Shown: positions 46,947 to 55,760, numbered from the stretch's first letter. The stretch is 64,000 bases of DNA from Brucella intermedia LMG 3301 (GCF_000182645.1 NZ_ACQA01000001.1:558001-622000), one strand, 5' to 3'. Program-made: numbers and translations. The notes: generated from the sequence alone by a model not told the origin.

Positions 46947-47777
46947 ATGTTTCGTTGTATCGCCGCGGCTGGAGCCGCCATCCTCATCGCGACCAGCATG
47001 GCCAGCGCCTATGATATCTCGCCGCAGGAGCGCGTGCAGAACAAGGCCCGCCACGACACGATCAGGGTTGTCGAACCGCAATTGCATATTGCGCGCGGCG
47101 GTGCCGCGTCACCGCAGGTGGCGTTGACGCTTGATGCCTGCATGGGCAAGACCGACCACCGTATACTCGACATGCTGGTTCAGAACCGGATTCCGGCAAC
47201 GATCTTCGTGACGGGCCGATGGATAAAACAGAACCCTGCCGCCGTGGCGGTTCTCAAAGCCAATGCCGATCTTTTCGATATCGAAAATCATGGTGCGATG
47301 CATATTCCGGCCATCACCAATGAGCCCAGGATGTACGGGATCAAGACGGCGGGCTCGCTTGAGGCGGTCCAACTGGAGATCGACGCCGGTGCGACGGCAA
47401 TCACGGATGCAGGAATGTCGAAGCCCGTCTGGTATCGCGATGCGACGGCCCGTTATTCGACCGATGCCGTCAAGCTGGCGGCAAGCATGGGCTACAAGAT
47501 CGGCGGTTATTCATTGAATGGCGATCAGGGTGCCTCCCTGATGGCGCCTGCGGTCGAGCGCCGCATCGCCGCCGCCCTGGACGGTGACGTCATCATTTCG
47601 CATATCAACCAGCCGTCGCGTTCGGCGGGCGAGGGCGTGGTCAAAGGCGTGCTGGCCCTGAAAGCGAAGGGGATGAAATTCGTGCGTCTCAAGGAGGTCG
47701 AGACGACCATGACGCTCAACCCGGTCGCACCGCACAACCTTCACGCGGACGTTCCAAAGCAGGCGGCACCGAAATAG
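46947..47777 (+). CDS. Exported polysaccharide-deacetylase-fold protein
   Basis: A 276-residue protein with a signal peptide (MFRCIAAAGAAILIATSMASA) and a NodB-like domain. Motif 1 reads VALTLDACMGKTDHRILDML: the first Asp is kept, but the usual second Asp (TFDDG) is Ala. The zinc histidines are present in DIENHGAMHIP, and DVIISHINQPS carries a late motif His. It may be a deacetylase with an altered metal site or a non-classical member; the substrate is unknown. It follows ppdK by about 70 bases on the same strand. Confidence 0.85.
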   Translation: MFRCIAAAGAAILIATSMASAYDISPQERVQNKARHDTIRVVEPQLHIARGGAASPQVALTLDACMGKTDHRILDMLVQNRIPATIFVTGRWIKQNPAAVAVLKANADLFDIENHGAMHIPAITNEPRMYGIKTAGSLEAVQLEIDAGATAITDAGMSKPVWYRDATARYSTDAVKLAASMGYKIGGYSLNGDQGASLMAPAVERRIAAALDGDVIISHINQPSRSAGEGVVKGVLALKAKGMKFVRLKEVETTMTLNPVAPHNLHADVPKQAAPK

Positions 47778-47791
47778 GCTGCATGACTGGC

Positions 47792-48238
47792 TCAGGCGCC
47801 GTTTACTTTTTCCTTCGGGGAAAGACTTTTCATGACGGCTGCATAGTTGCGGCCGAGGCTTTCGAAAACGGCATTCTCGCCGGTCGGCGGCTCGACTGAC
47901 AATGTTGTGCCGTCATTGCGCAACGTGACGAATATGACCTGGTCCTCCGGTTGCCCGGCGATGGCAATTGCCCCGATACGTTGCGCTTCGCTGGTGTCCA
48001 GCGCCGGCATGTTGAACAGAACTTCACCGCCCACACGTTCGGCGGCTTTGGCAAGCGCGGAGTCGAAACCTTCGATCAGGACGTCGATGGCCCCAAGCGC
48101 GAACTCCAGTTCGACGGCTTCAAGCGTCATCATATCGTCTGGGGTTGTCCCGTCCGATAACGGGCTGCCATTTTGAAGGGCGCGATCCATTCCGTCCTCT
48201 CCGACGATTGCAATATCTGCCCCCATGTGCGCAATCAT
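47792..48238 (-). CDS. Conserved-looking protein of unknown function
   Basis: A frame of about 148 residues with an Ala/Glu-rich helical middle (ELEFALGAIDVLIEGFDSAL, AKAAERVGGEVLFNMPALDT) and IAIAGQPEDQVIFVTLRNDG near the end. There is no signal peptide or membrane helix. The start is uncertain: ATG 48238 follows AGAAGG, and ATG 48226 is also possible. Convergent with the deacetylase-like gene. I do not recognise the family. Confidence 0.65.
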   Translation of the reverse strand: MIAHMGADIAIVGEDGMDRALQNGSPLSDGTTPDDMMTLEAVELEFALGAIDVLIEGFDSALAKAAERVGGEVLFNMPALDTSEAQRIGAIAIAGQPEDQVIFVTLRNDGTTLSVEPPTGENAVFESLGRNYAAVMKSLSPKEKVNGA

Positions 48239-48609
48239 GCCTTCTGTTAGCGGTTGCTGCAATGCCTTTTTATTTGATTTACCTAGCTTTTTTTCACTTA
48301 TTCTTAAAGCTGGTGATCTTTGCAGGCTAAGAACGCATCCCGAAAAGTGCAAAACTGTTTTCGGATATGATGCGCGTTGAACAAACAATTGCAGTCCTGA
48401 TGAGCCGTAATCTGATTGAACTGCGCCCGGGGAGGGTGCTGCCCCTAATGCGATTTGCCTTGTCTATCAAGCACGCTAAACGTGTATTAGCTGTTGATTT
48501 CATAGATCGCTAAACATTGGGCCCGGTAGGTTTTGATCGCGGTCAATGCTCTTTCATCCCGAATCTTCGACGTTCTCCTCATCACAAGGGAATTGGTGTC
48601 GGAGGGCAC
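48239..48609. other. Intergenic stretch with a dispersed palindromic repeat
   Basis: No gene. At about 48331-48385, GCATCCCGAAAAGTG...CTGTTTTCGGATATGATGCG forms a hairpin of the type scattered through Rhizobiales genomes, also seen near 2421. An AT-rich part (48470-48520) may hold the promoter of the cytochrome genes. Confidence 0.5.
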
Positions 48610-49953
48610 ATGAAACTGATCTGGAAAGCGGCGGTCGGCGGCGCGGGTGCGCTAGCCGCAGCCTGGCTCTTTGCGCTTTCAACGCCCCATTGGCTGACGG
48701 CCCGACAGGAAAGCGCCGTCGATGTCACCGACAAGGCTTTGATCCAAAAGGGCGAGTATGTTGCTCATGCGGGCGATTGCGCTGCCTGCCATACGGCACC
48801 GGGGGGCAAGGCTTTTGCGGGCGGGCTCGGCATGCAGACGCCGCTTGGCACGATTTACTCCACCAACATCACGCCGGACAGCAAAACCGGTATCGGCAGC
48901 TATAGCTATGCCGATTTCGAGCGTGCGGTGCGGCAAGGGGTGCGGCGGGATAATGTCCATCTTTATCCCGCAATGCCGTTCGTCTCCTATACGGTGGTGA
49001 ATGATGAGGACATGAAAGCGCTTTATGCTTTCTTCATGTCGAAGGTGCAGTCGGTCCAGCAGGATAACCAGCCCAGCACCTTGCCATGGCCGACCAACAT
49101 GCGCTGGCCGCTCGCCTACTGGCAGCTTTTCTTTGGAAACTCGCGTCCGTTCGAAATTGCGGCCGATACCGATCCCGTGATCGCCCGCGGCGCCTATCTG
49201 GTCGAAGGGCTTGGCCATTGCGGAGCGTGTCATACGCCACGGGGTCTCGCCTATGAAGAAAAAGCGGTGAAAAACGATCCGAAAGGCAAGTTCCTCTCCG
49301 GTTCGGTTCTGGAAGGCTGGTATGCGAAAAACCTGCGCGATCAGGATACCGGTCTCTCGACATGGGCCGAAGACGAGATTGTCACCTTCCTCAAGACCGG
49401 ACGTACCGATCGCACCGCGGCATTCGGCTCGATGGCCGATGTCGTGCAGCATTCGACCCAGCATCTTGCGGAAGACGATTTGCGGGCGATTGCCCGCTAC
49501 CTGAAATCGCTGGCGCCAAGCGAAGGTCGTGCACGCGAATGGCAGCCGAAGGAAGACGTGACGACGGCTGCTCTCAAGGCGGGAGACTTCACTGCGCCGG
49601 GTGCCCTGTCCTATGTCGAGCAATGTTCGGTCTGTCATCGCATGGACGGTAAGGGCGCGCCGCGCATCTATCCCGCACTTGCCGGCAACTCGATCGTCTT
49701 TGCCGACGATCCAAGCTCGCTCATTCAGGTCACGCTGACCGGAGGCAGGACGCCGGACACGCCAGCGGACAGGATGGCCTTCACCATGCCGGGCTTTGCC
49801 GATCTTCCCAACTGGCAGGTCGCCGAAATCCTGAACTTCATTCGCAATGGCTGGGGCAACCACGGGGCCGCCATAACAGAACAGGACATCGCGCGCATGC
49901 GGCGTGAAATCGCTCACAAGCCCGTCCACTATGTTCCGGAGAACAAGCAATGA
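48610..49953 (+). CDS. Membrane-anchored triheme cytochrome c (dehydrogenase cytochrome subunit type)
   Basis: A 447-residue protein with an N-terminal anchor (about residues 8-30) and three haem sites: GDCAACHTAPGG, GHCGACHTPRG and EQCSVCHRMDGKG. The arrangement matches the cytochrome subunit of alcohol/gluconate/sorbitol dehydrogenases (AdhB type). No dehydrogenase flavo- or quinoprotein subunit is adjacent; instead it overlaps a TsdA-like cytochrome by 4 bases, suggesting the two pass electrons between each other. The start is ATG 48610 after GGAGGGCAC. It acts in the periplasm. Confidence 0.9.
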   Translation: MKLIWKAAVGGAGALAAAWLFALSTPHWLTARQESAVDVTDKALIQKGEYVAHAGDCAACHTAPGGKAFAGGLGMQTPLGTIYSTNITPDSKTGIGSYSYADFERAVRQGVRRDNVHLYPAMPFVSYTVVNDEDMKALYAFFMSKVQSVQQDNQPSTLPWPTNMRWPLAYWQLFFGNSRPFEIAADTDPVIARGAYLVEGLGHCGACHTPRGLAYEEKAVKNDPKGKFLSGSVLEGWYAKNLRDQDTGLSTWAEDEIVTFLKTGRTDRTAAFGSMADVVQHSTQHLAEDDLRAIARYLKSLAPSEGRAREWQPKEDVTTAALKAGDFTAPGALSYVEQCSVCHRMDGKGAPRIYPALAGNSIVFADDPSSLIQVTLTGGRTPDTPADRMAFTMPGFADLPNWQVAEILNFIRNGWGNHGAAITEQDIARMRREIAHKPVHYVPENKQ

Positions 49954-50862
49954 AAACCAGTACGATTATCGTTCTTGGTGTGGGGTTTGCCGCGGCAGTA
50001 ACGGGCAGTGCTTTCCTTTTCAATCATCTGCGGCCTTCGCTGGACGCTCCGGCTCCCAAGGCCTATGCGGTACTCGACAAGGACAAGAACCAGGTCGGAA
50101 CCTATGTCATTCCCCCGGACCGGGACATTCTAAAGCAGCCGAACGCGCCCGAAATCATGCATGGCAAGCGGTTGCTCAACGAAACGGCGCGGCTTCTGCC
50201 CGACAATGTCGGCAATGGCCTGAACTGCAACTCCTGCCACATGGGGCAGGGCAAGATGGACAATGTTGCATCCTATATCAACACCAGCAATTTCTATCCC
50301 GCCGTCATGCCCCGCGCGGGCAAGGAAGTCGATCTGGTGATGCGCATCAACGGCTGCTTCCAGCGTTCGATGAACGGCAAGCCGCTGCCGCCGGATGGTG
50401 CCGATATGAGGGCGATGGTCGCCTATATGGACTGGCTGCGGCAAGACGTGAAGAAGGGCACGAAGGTGGCGATACGCAATGCCGGGCCCATCGATGAAAG
50501 CCTTGTTCCCGATCCGGTCAATGGTGCGAGAATCTACGCTGCACAATGCTCCACCTGCCATGGTGCTGACGGAGAAGGCATGAAGGACCAGTCTGGCGAT
50601 TATATCTTTCCGCCGCTATGGGGCGACGAAAGCTTCAATATCGGGGGCCGGACTGGCCCGCACTTACAAGGCGGCGCAATTCGTCAAATATGCGATGCCG
50701 CCTGCCCAGAATTACAATCTGCCCATCGGGCAGGGCGGTGTGCTGACCGATCAGGAAGCTATCGACGTGTCGGAATATTTCACCCACATGCCGCGTCCTG
50801 ATTTCGCCGGAAAGGTGAAGGACTGGCCGAATACGAAAAAGCCGAAAGACGCGCGCTATTAG
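49950..50862 (+). pseudogene. TsdA-like diheme cytochrome c, frameshifted near the end
   Basis: One N-terminal anchor, then haem sites LNCNSCHMGQG and AQCSTCHGADGEG. The segment INGCFQRSMNGKPLPPDG, with a conserved Cys before RSMNG, is typical of thiosulfate dehydrogenase TsdA. In the run of five G at 50643-50647 one base is extra: with four G the frame continues NIGAGLARTYKAAQF and ends DARY-TAG at 50862, giving 303 residues. As read, the protein stops early with a wrong tail (at 50801). It could be a real mutation, slippage or a sequence error. It overlaps the triheme cytochrome by ATGA. Its TAG stop begins a dispersed repeat. Confidence 0.8.
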
Positions 50863-51011
50863 AGCATTTCCAGCAAAAGTGCGAAGCGTCTACGCGGGGA
50901 AATCAGTTCACTGGACTGATTTCTTAACCCGCTTCGATGCGCAGGATAATGCGGCGAAACAAATAGTTAGGGCGGTTCCGGCAACTCTAGTTTTGACCGG
51001 ACTCGCTCTAA
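50860..51011. repeat. Dispersed palindromic repeat, TAGAGCATTT family, copy 4
   Basis: It starts TAGAGCATTTCCAGC at the stop codon of the TsdA-like gene, then AAAAGTGCGAAGCG, an internal hairpin module (AAATCAGT ... ACTGATTT) shared with copy 3, GATAATGCGGCGAAACAAA and a terminal GGGCGGTTCC/ACTCGCTCTA. Confidence 0.75.
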
Positions 51012-51030
51012 ACGGCGTCACCGAGGAAAA

Positions 51031-51060
51031 ATCCCCCGCCATGCAATGCAGCAGGCGGGG
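51031..51060 (-). terminator. Terminator-like hairpin pointing to the minus strand
   Basis: A perfect 7-bp stem (CCCCGCC/GGCGGGG) with a 13-base loop; on the minus strand it is followed by GATTTTTCC. No minus-strand gene lies upstream of it, so what it would terminate is unclear. The rest of 51061-51225 shows no gene. Confidence 0.45.
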
Positions 51061-51225
51061 CATCTGAATTTCCGCGTTGAGGTTTTGCCGAGCGAAAATC
51101 TCTCTGCTATTCATATTGCCTGAAAACACAGAGACAGGGCGCTCCCATGATTCCATTCAACGGGAAGCGGTCTGGGCCTTTTCCGGTTGAGACAGTTTTC
51201 CTGGGACTGCTGTCTGGGAGACCAT

Positions 51226-52014
51226 ATGAGAAAACTTCGCTACCAGCGGCGTCAGTCGCGCTCTGCGGTATGGTCGCTTCGGCTTGGCATTTTTGCAGTT
51301 GTTTTGCTTGCGATGGCATTTCTTCTGCACCGCTTCTGGAAGCTCGAGACGCCCGATCTGGTGCTGCTTGCCGGATTGAGTACCGCGCTCGCGGCACTGG
51401 CTCTGCTCTGCGCCGCAAAAGGCTTTCGCAATCTCTGGGTCAATGGCGACAAGGGCGGTGCGCGATCTTTCGGGGGCGGCCTGTTCGCTTTTGCCGTGTT
51501 GCTGCCGGTCGGGCTGGTGGCAGCACTGTGGTACACGTCCCCACCGCTCTACGACCTCTCGACCGACTTTGAGACGCCACCGCAATTTCCGCCCGACATG
51601 CCGTCACGCCTGCAATGGATGAACCCGCTGACGGTGGCGGTGAGCGGCGATGCGCTGACCCAGTTGACGGCCTATCCCGATGTGGTCGGACGCCGCTATG
51701 AAGCCGCCCCGGATCGTATCGCGCAAGGTGTCAGAACGGTTTTCAAGACATTCGGATGGCAGGTGATCGCGCATGATGCTCCCTCGCCGGAGCAGAGTGC
51801 AACGCGGTTTGTCGCAACGGCGCACAGTTTCATTCTGGGCCTCAAGAGCGATATCGTGATCCGGCTGCTCGATGAAGGCGAAACCACCTATGTGGATGTG
51901 CGTTCGCTGTCGCGTTATGGCAAACGCGACATGGGGCAGAATGCGGCCTTCATCACCGATTTTCTGGGCGCGCTGGAAGGTGAAGTCAACAAGGCTCCAG
52001 CCGACGTGGAATGA
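51226..52014 (+). CDS. DUF1499-family membrane protein
   Basis: A 262-residue protein with three N-terminal transmembrane helices (about residues 18-38, 45-63 and 80-102) and a C-terminal DUF1499 domain: YPDVVGRRYEAAPDRIAQGV, DIVIRLLDEGETTYVDVRS and LSRYGKRDMGQNAAFITDFL. The family's function is unknown. ATG 51226 follows GGGAGACC. It is convergent with and directly abuts the MBL gene (the two stops touch). Confidence 0.85.
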   Translation: MRKLRYQRRQSRSAVWSLRLGIFAVVLLAMAFLLHRFWKLETPDLVLLAGLSTALAALALLCAAKGFRNLWVNGDKGGARSFGGGLFAFAVLLPVGLVAALWYTSPPLYDLSTDFETPPQFPPDMPSRLQWMNPLTVAVSGDALTQLTAYPDVVGRRYEAAPDRIAQGVRTVFKTFGWQVIAHDAPSPEQSATRFVATAHSFILGLKSDIVIRLLDEGETTYVDVRSLSRYGKRDMGQNAAFITDFLGALEGEVNKAPADVE

Positions 52015-52920
52015 TCAGCCGCGAATATAGATACTGTCGAGCGATGGGTGGTCGTCGGTCTTCACCTCTCCGCGTCCGACCAGATCTTCCAGATGCGCCA
52101 GCACGGACAGTGCTGCGGCACCATGCAGTCGCGGATCGGTATCGCGATAGATGGCCTTCACCATGTCGCCGATCGTCCTGTCGCCTTGCAGGACGCGCTC
52201 GAAGATGGCCCGTTCGCGCATCTTGCGATGCGCACGCAGGCCGCGAACGAAAGCAGCAGGCTTGGTGACGGCCCCGCCATGGCCCGGCAGATAGACCTTG
52301 TCATCGCGTGCCAGCAGTTTTTCCAGCGAGACCATGTAATCGCTCATGGAGCCGTCCGGTGGTGCAACAATGGACGTCGCCCAGGCCATGACATGATCGG
52401 CGGAAAAGAGAACGCCGGTATTCTTCAGGCCGAACGCCATGTGATTTGCGGCATGTCCGGGGGTATGAATGCCTTCGAGAGTCCAGCCGTCGCCTTCGAT
52501 CGTGCCTCCGTCTGCCAGTGCGATATCTGGAATGAAGTCCGTATCGGCGCTTGCTTCGAGCATGTTCACTTCGCCCGCATAATAGGGGCGGGCGGGGCGA
52601 TGCGCTCCCTCGGCCACGGTGCGCGCGCCAAGGCTTTCCTTCAGCCGCTGCGCGAGAGGCGAGTGGTCGCGGTGGGTATGGCTGACGAAGATGTGGCTGA
52701 CCGGGCGACCGGCAATGGCGGCGATCAGGGCGTTATAATGCGCGTCATTATCCGGGCCGGGGTCGATGACAGCCAGCGTATCGGTGCCAATGATATAGCT
52801 GTTGGTGCCGTGAAAGGTGAAAGCGCTCGGATTATTGACGGTGAGGCGCAAAATGCCTTTACCCAGTTCAACCGGTTCCCCATATTGGGGCGTGAAACTG
52901 CTGTCGAAAACAAGCGCCAT
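52015..52920 (-). CDS. Metallo-beta-lactamase-fold hydrolase
   Basis: A 301-residue MBL protein of the LACTB2-like group. The zinc motif is FVSHTHRDHSPLAQRL (HxHxDH-type), with later ligands in IHTPGHAANHMAF, FSADHVMAW and YLPGHGGAV. The C-terminal winged-helix-like part (about 235-300) fits LACTB2-type RNA or thioester hydrolases. The substrate is unknown. It is divergent from bioY. Confidence 0.9.
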   Translation of the reverse strand: MALVFDSSFTPQYGEPVELGKGILRLTVNNPSAFTFHGTNSYIIGTDTLAVIDPGPDNDAHYNALIAAIAGRPVSHIFVSHTHRDHSPLAQRLKESLGARTVAEGAHRPARPYYAGEVNMLEASADTDFIPDIALADGGTIEGDGWTLEGIHTPGHAANHMAFGLKNTGVLFSADHVMAWATSIVAPPDGSMSDYMVSLEKLLARDDKVYLPGHGGAVTKPAAFVRGLRAHRKMRERAIFERVLQGDRTIGDMVKAIYRDTDPRLHGAAALSVLAHLEDLVGRGEVKTDDHPSLDSIYIRG

Positions 52921-53085
52921 GGAAGCGGCTTTCCATTCTTCTTTGGTTTGATTGATGAAACGGCATAGGCCTTATATAGTCGGGTTGCAAACGTGAACAG
53001 TCACGTGCGCCGAAATCGCGTCAGGGGTCGGTTCCGGGGAGTTTTCATTCCGGTATCTGCCGCCGCGTCAAAAGTGGAGTTGGAT

Positions 53086-53685
53086 ATGCCTCATAGAGTA
53101 AAGCCTCGCGTCGCCACCGCCTCTCTCTCTGCAGAATACCTGCCCACCAGTCAACTGGCCCGCGCTTTCTGGTTTGTCGGCCTTGCACTGATCGGAACGG
53201 CCGTTCTCACGATCTCCGCCAAGATCAAGGTCGATCTGGTCTACGTCAATGTGACGATGCAGACCTTCGCTCTTTTTGCGATTTCGGCTCTTTACGGATC
53301 GCGGCTCGCCATGGCGACGGTTGCGCTTTATCTGCTTGAAGGCGTCCTTGGCATGCCTGTCTTCACCGGCACGCCGGAAAAGGGCATCGGCCTTGCCTAT
53401 ATGGTCGGCCCGACGGGCGGCTACCTCCTGTCTTATCTTGCTGCGGCCTGGATCGTCGGACGCGCCGCCGACAAGGGGCTGGCGCGCAATCCCTTCGCCC
53501 TCGGCGGTGCTATGCTGCTCGCGGAAGCCGTCATCCTGCTGATGGGCGCTGGCTGGATGGCCTATCTCTTCGGTCTGGAAAAGGCCATTGCCTTCGGCTT
53601 CGGCGCATTTATCGTTGGCGACCTTGTGAAGCTGGCGCTCGCTGCGTGCGGCGTGCCTGCGATGATGTCGCTTCTGAAGCGCTGA
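53086..53685 (+). CDS. bioY: Biotin transporter BioY
   Basis: A 199-residue S-component of an ECF biotin transporter with six hydrophobic helices. Typical motifs are VNVTMQTFALFAISALYGSR, LYLLEGVLGMPVFTGTPEKG and GPTGGYLLSYLAAAWIVGR. No bioMN genes are seen nearby; BioY can work with a shared energising module. ATG 53086 starts the family N-terminus; the longer frame upstream is discarded. A strong terminator follows. Confidence 0.94.
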   Translation: MPHRVKPRVATASLSAEYLPTSQLARAFWFVGLALIGTAVLTISAKIKVDLVYVNVTMQTFALFAISALYGSRLAMATVALYLLEGVLGMPVFTGTPEKGIGLAYMVGPTGGYLLSYLAAAWIVGRAADKGLARNPFALGGAMLLAEAVILLMGAGWMAYLFGLEKAIAFGFGAFIVGDLVKLALAACGVPAMMSLLKR

Positions 53686-53708
53686 AATTTACAGTTCTTC
53701 GCATGATG

Positions 53709-53736
53709 AAAGCCGGGCGATTCGCCCGGCTTTTTC
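53709..53736 (+). terminator. Intrinsic terminator after bioY
   Basis: A 9-bp stem (AGCCGGGCG with CGCCCGGCT), a 3-base loop and TTTTTC, 24 bases after the stop. Confidence 0.85.
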
Positions 53737-53824
53737 TTGTTTCGGTTGAAACTGCTTCGCGATTGACAGAGACCTCTTCAACAAGCTTTGTCGTTATAAG
53801 AATCTGTTTTATGTGGAGGATGAC

Positions 53825-54334
53825 TTGCGCGTCGAAACTCTGGTGGTCGAACCGCTGACGAAAGAGGCTTTTGCGCCATTTGGCGATGTGATCGAGACGG
53901 AGGGAGCGGAGCTTCGCCTGATCAACAATGGCACAACGGAGCGCTACCATGATCTCGCCCGTGTCGAAGCCGCTGGCAGCGAGGCCCGGGTGCTCGTCAA
54001 TATTTTCAGGGGACAATCGTTCGAAGCGCCCATCGATATCGTCATGATGGAACGCCATCCGTTCGGTTCGCAGGCATTCATTCCGTTGAACGGCAGACCG
54101 TTCCTCGTAGTAGTCGCCGAAGATGCTGGCGGCAAGCCCGCCCGTCCGCGTGTGTTTCTGGCGCGTGGTGACCAGGGCGTCAATTATCTGCGCAATGCGT
54201 GGCACCACCCGCTGCTGGCGCTGGAGCAGAAATCCGATTTTCTGGTTGTCGACAGGGCAGGCAAGGAGGACAATCTGCAAGAGTTTTTCTTCTCCGATGC
54301 CATCTATTGCATCGAAACGATCAAACCTGCCTGA
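53825..54334 (+). CDS. allA: Ureidoglycolate lyase
   Basis: A 169-residue AllA-type enzyme that splits ureidoglycolate to glyoxylate and urea, late in purine degradation. Motifs: [35 protein letters not shown] with [11 protein letters not shown], and [13 protein letters not shown]. The start is read as TTG 53825 with GGAGGA 5 bases upstream; a GTG at 53813 is possible but lies on the ribosome binding site. uraH follows 18 bases later, so the two form a purine-catabolism pair. Confidence 0.92.
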   Translation: MRVETLVVEPLTKEAFAPFGDVIETEGAELRLINNGTTERYHDLARVEAAGSEARVLVNIFRGQSFEAPIDIVMMERHPFGSQAFIPLNGRPFLVVVAEDAGGKPARPRVFLARGDQGVNYLRNAWHHPLLALEQKSDFLVVDRAGKEDNLQEFFFSDAIYCIETIKPA

Positions 54335-54352
54335 GCATATTGAGGTAGACTT

Positions 54353-54709
54353 ATGGGTAAACTTTCCACGCATGTTCTCGACACCGCCCATGGCAGCCCC
54401 GCAGCCGCCATGCGCATCGAGCTTTATCGGATAGCCGCCAACGGCGCGTCCGAACTCATCAAGCGCACGGTGACCAATCTCGACGGCCGCACGGATGCGC
54501 CGCTGCTCTCGGGCGACGAAATGCGGACCGGCACTTATGAATTGCAGTTCCATGTGGCCGAATATTTCGAGGGGCGCGGTGCGGAGCTGGCCAATCCGCC
54601 GTTTCTCGATCTTATTCCGATCCGCTTCGCAATTGCGGATGTCGACGGCCATTACCATGTGCCGTTGCTTGTCAGCCCCTGGTCCTACTCCACCTATCGG
54701 GGAAGCTGA
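54353..54709 (+). CDS. uraH: 5-hydroxyisourate hydrolase (transthyretin-like)
   Basis: A 118-residue transthyretin-related protein. It has the N-terminal [14 protein letters not shown] (catalytic His), the middle [11 protein letters not shown] and ends with the diagnostic STYRGS. It hydrolyses 5-hydroxyisourate in urate breakdown, fitting the neighbouring allA. Confidence 0.96.
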   Translation: MGKLSTHVLDTAHGSPAAAMRIELYRIAANGASELIKRTVTNLDGRTDAPLLSGDEMRTGTYELQFHVAEYFEGRGAELANPPFLDLIPIRFAIADVDGHYHVPLLVSPWSYSTYRGS

Positions 54710-54743
54710 TCGGACTTATCCCCTCCGCCCATGACAGAAATAG

Positions 54744-54775
54744 ACTCCTCGCATCATTCATCGCGAGGAGTTTTT
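54744..54775 (+). terminator. Hairpin that ends uraH and covers the next gene's ribosome binding site
   Basis: A perfect 9-bp stem (ACTCCTCGC with GCGAGGAGT), a 10-base loop and a T run, ending 2 bases before the DUF2793 ATG. The right arm contains GAGGAG, the only Shine-Dalgarno of that gene, so the structure could both terminate uraH and mask translation of the next gene. Confidence 0.75.
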
Positions 54776-54776
54776 C

Positions 54777-55614
54777 ATGGACCAAACCCCCAATCTGAAA
54801 TTGCCCTATATCCTGCCCAGCCAGGCGCAGAAGCATGTCACCCACAACGAGGCATTGCGGTTGCTCGATGCCGTGGTGCATCTGAGCGTCAGGTCGCGTA
54901 GCCGGACCGACGCGCCGGAAACCCCTGCCGGCGGAGACCGTTATCTGGTCGCCGCGCCCGCTTTGGGAAACTGGGCCGGCAAAGAGGGGATGATTGCCTC
55001 CTTCATCGATGGCGGATGGCTGTTTGTTGCGCCCGCTGTCGGCTGGCAGGTCTATGTCGAGGACGAAGCGCAACTGCTCGTCTTCGACGGTGCGCTCTGG
55101 AAGGGCGTTTCATCGGTCCCTGACAACCTGTCGCTCTCCATGCTCGGTGTTCAAGCGACGGCCGATGCGGTCAACCGGCTCGCGGTTTCGTCCGATGCCA
55201 GCCTGTTCAACAATGCAGGTGCGGGGCATGAGGTAAAGGTGAACAAGCAGGCGATGACGGATACGGCGAGCCTTCTCTACCAGACGAACTGGACCGGTTT
55301 TGCAGAAATGGGGCTGAACGGCAGCAACGATTTCAGCGTAAAGGTCAGCAGCGACGGCGGGCAATGGCAGGAGGCAATCAAGATCGATCATGCCACAGGC
55401 AATGTCGCCATAGGCTCGGTCTGGCCGCAGACAAAACTTCATGTTGATGGTCCCATCCGTCCCGCTCCTATACTGCCGCGGCGCTGCCTCCTGCCGGAAA
55501 CAATGGCGCCGGTGCGCTGGTCTTTGTAACGCCCCCCCCCCGTCCGGCGCGGAAATGGCCTATTCGGATGGCACGAACTGGAGAAGCATTCGTAGCGGTA
55601 CGATAATTGCCTAG
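54777..55614 (+). pseudogene. DUF2793 phage-tail-like protein, frameshifted
   Basis: The frame encodes LKLPYILPSQAQKHVTHNEALR and GDRYLVAAPALGNWAGKEGM, the DUF2793 pattern found in phage- or prophage-like tail/host-interaction proteins, then a C-terminal region. Two breaks are visible: near 55467 the frame shifts (the natural reading YTAAALPPAGNNGAGALVFV lies in another frame), and the C10 tract at 55532-55541 shifts again (AEMAYSDGTNWRSIRSG is in the third frame, ending at TAG 55614). As read, translation stops at 55529. It could be phase-variable, decayed or mis-sequenced. No other phage genes are nearby. Confidence 0.78.
55532..55541 (+). repeat. C10 homopolymer inside the DUF2793 gene
   Basis: Ten C in a row. 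An 8- or 11-base tract would keep the downstream DUF2793 frame in register with the preceding segment. Tracts of this length slip easily. Confidence 0.9.
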
Positions 55615-55760
55615 GGCATTTTGCAGTCTGCCGGAATTATCTGGCGTCGTACAAATGCGGTAAATCAAAGCGATGGAGCGGAAGGGCGAACCTGTGCGAG
55701 CGCGTCCGCTCTGGCGGTCTCCCGAAAGCGGCAACCGGTTTGGCGCAGGGACATGCGGGA
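55612..55760. repeat. Degenerate dispersed repeats after the DUF2793 gene
   Basis: TAGGGCATTTTGCAG at the TAG stop of the DUF2793 frame is a variant of the TAGAGCATTT repeat. CTCCCGAAAGCGGCAACCGG (from about 55719) is a variant of the CATGTCTCCCGAAAG family. The remaining bases to 56010 show no gene; GTGG-GAGAGCGGGA lies just before wbkD. Confidence 0.6.

Noticed and set aside
52971..52980. BioR-like operator (TTATATAGTC) before bioY
   Set aside because: Only 7 of 10 positions agree with the TTATMKATAA consensus as I recall it; too weak to call.
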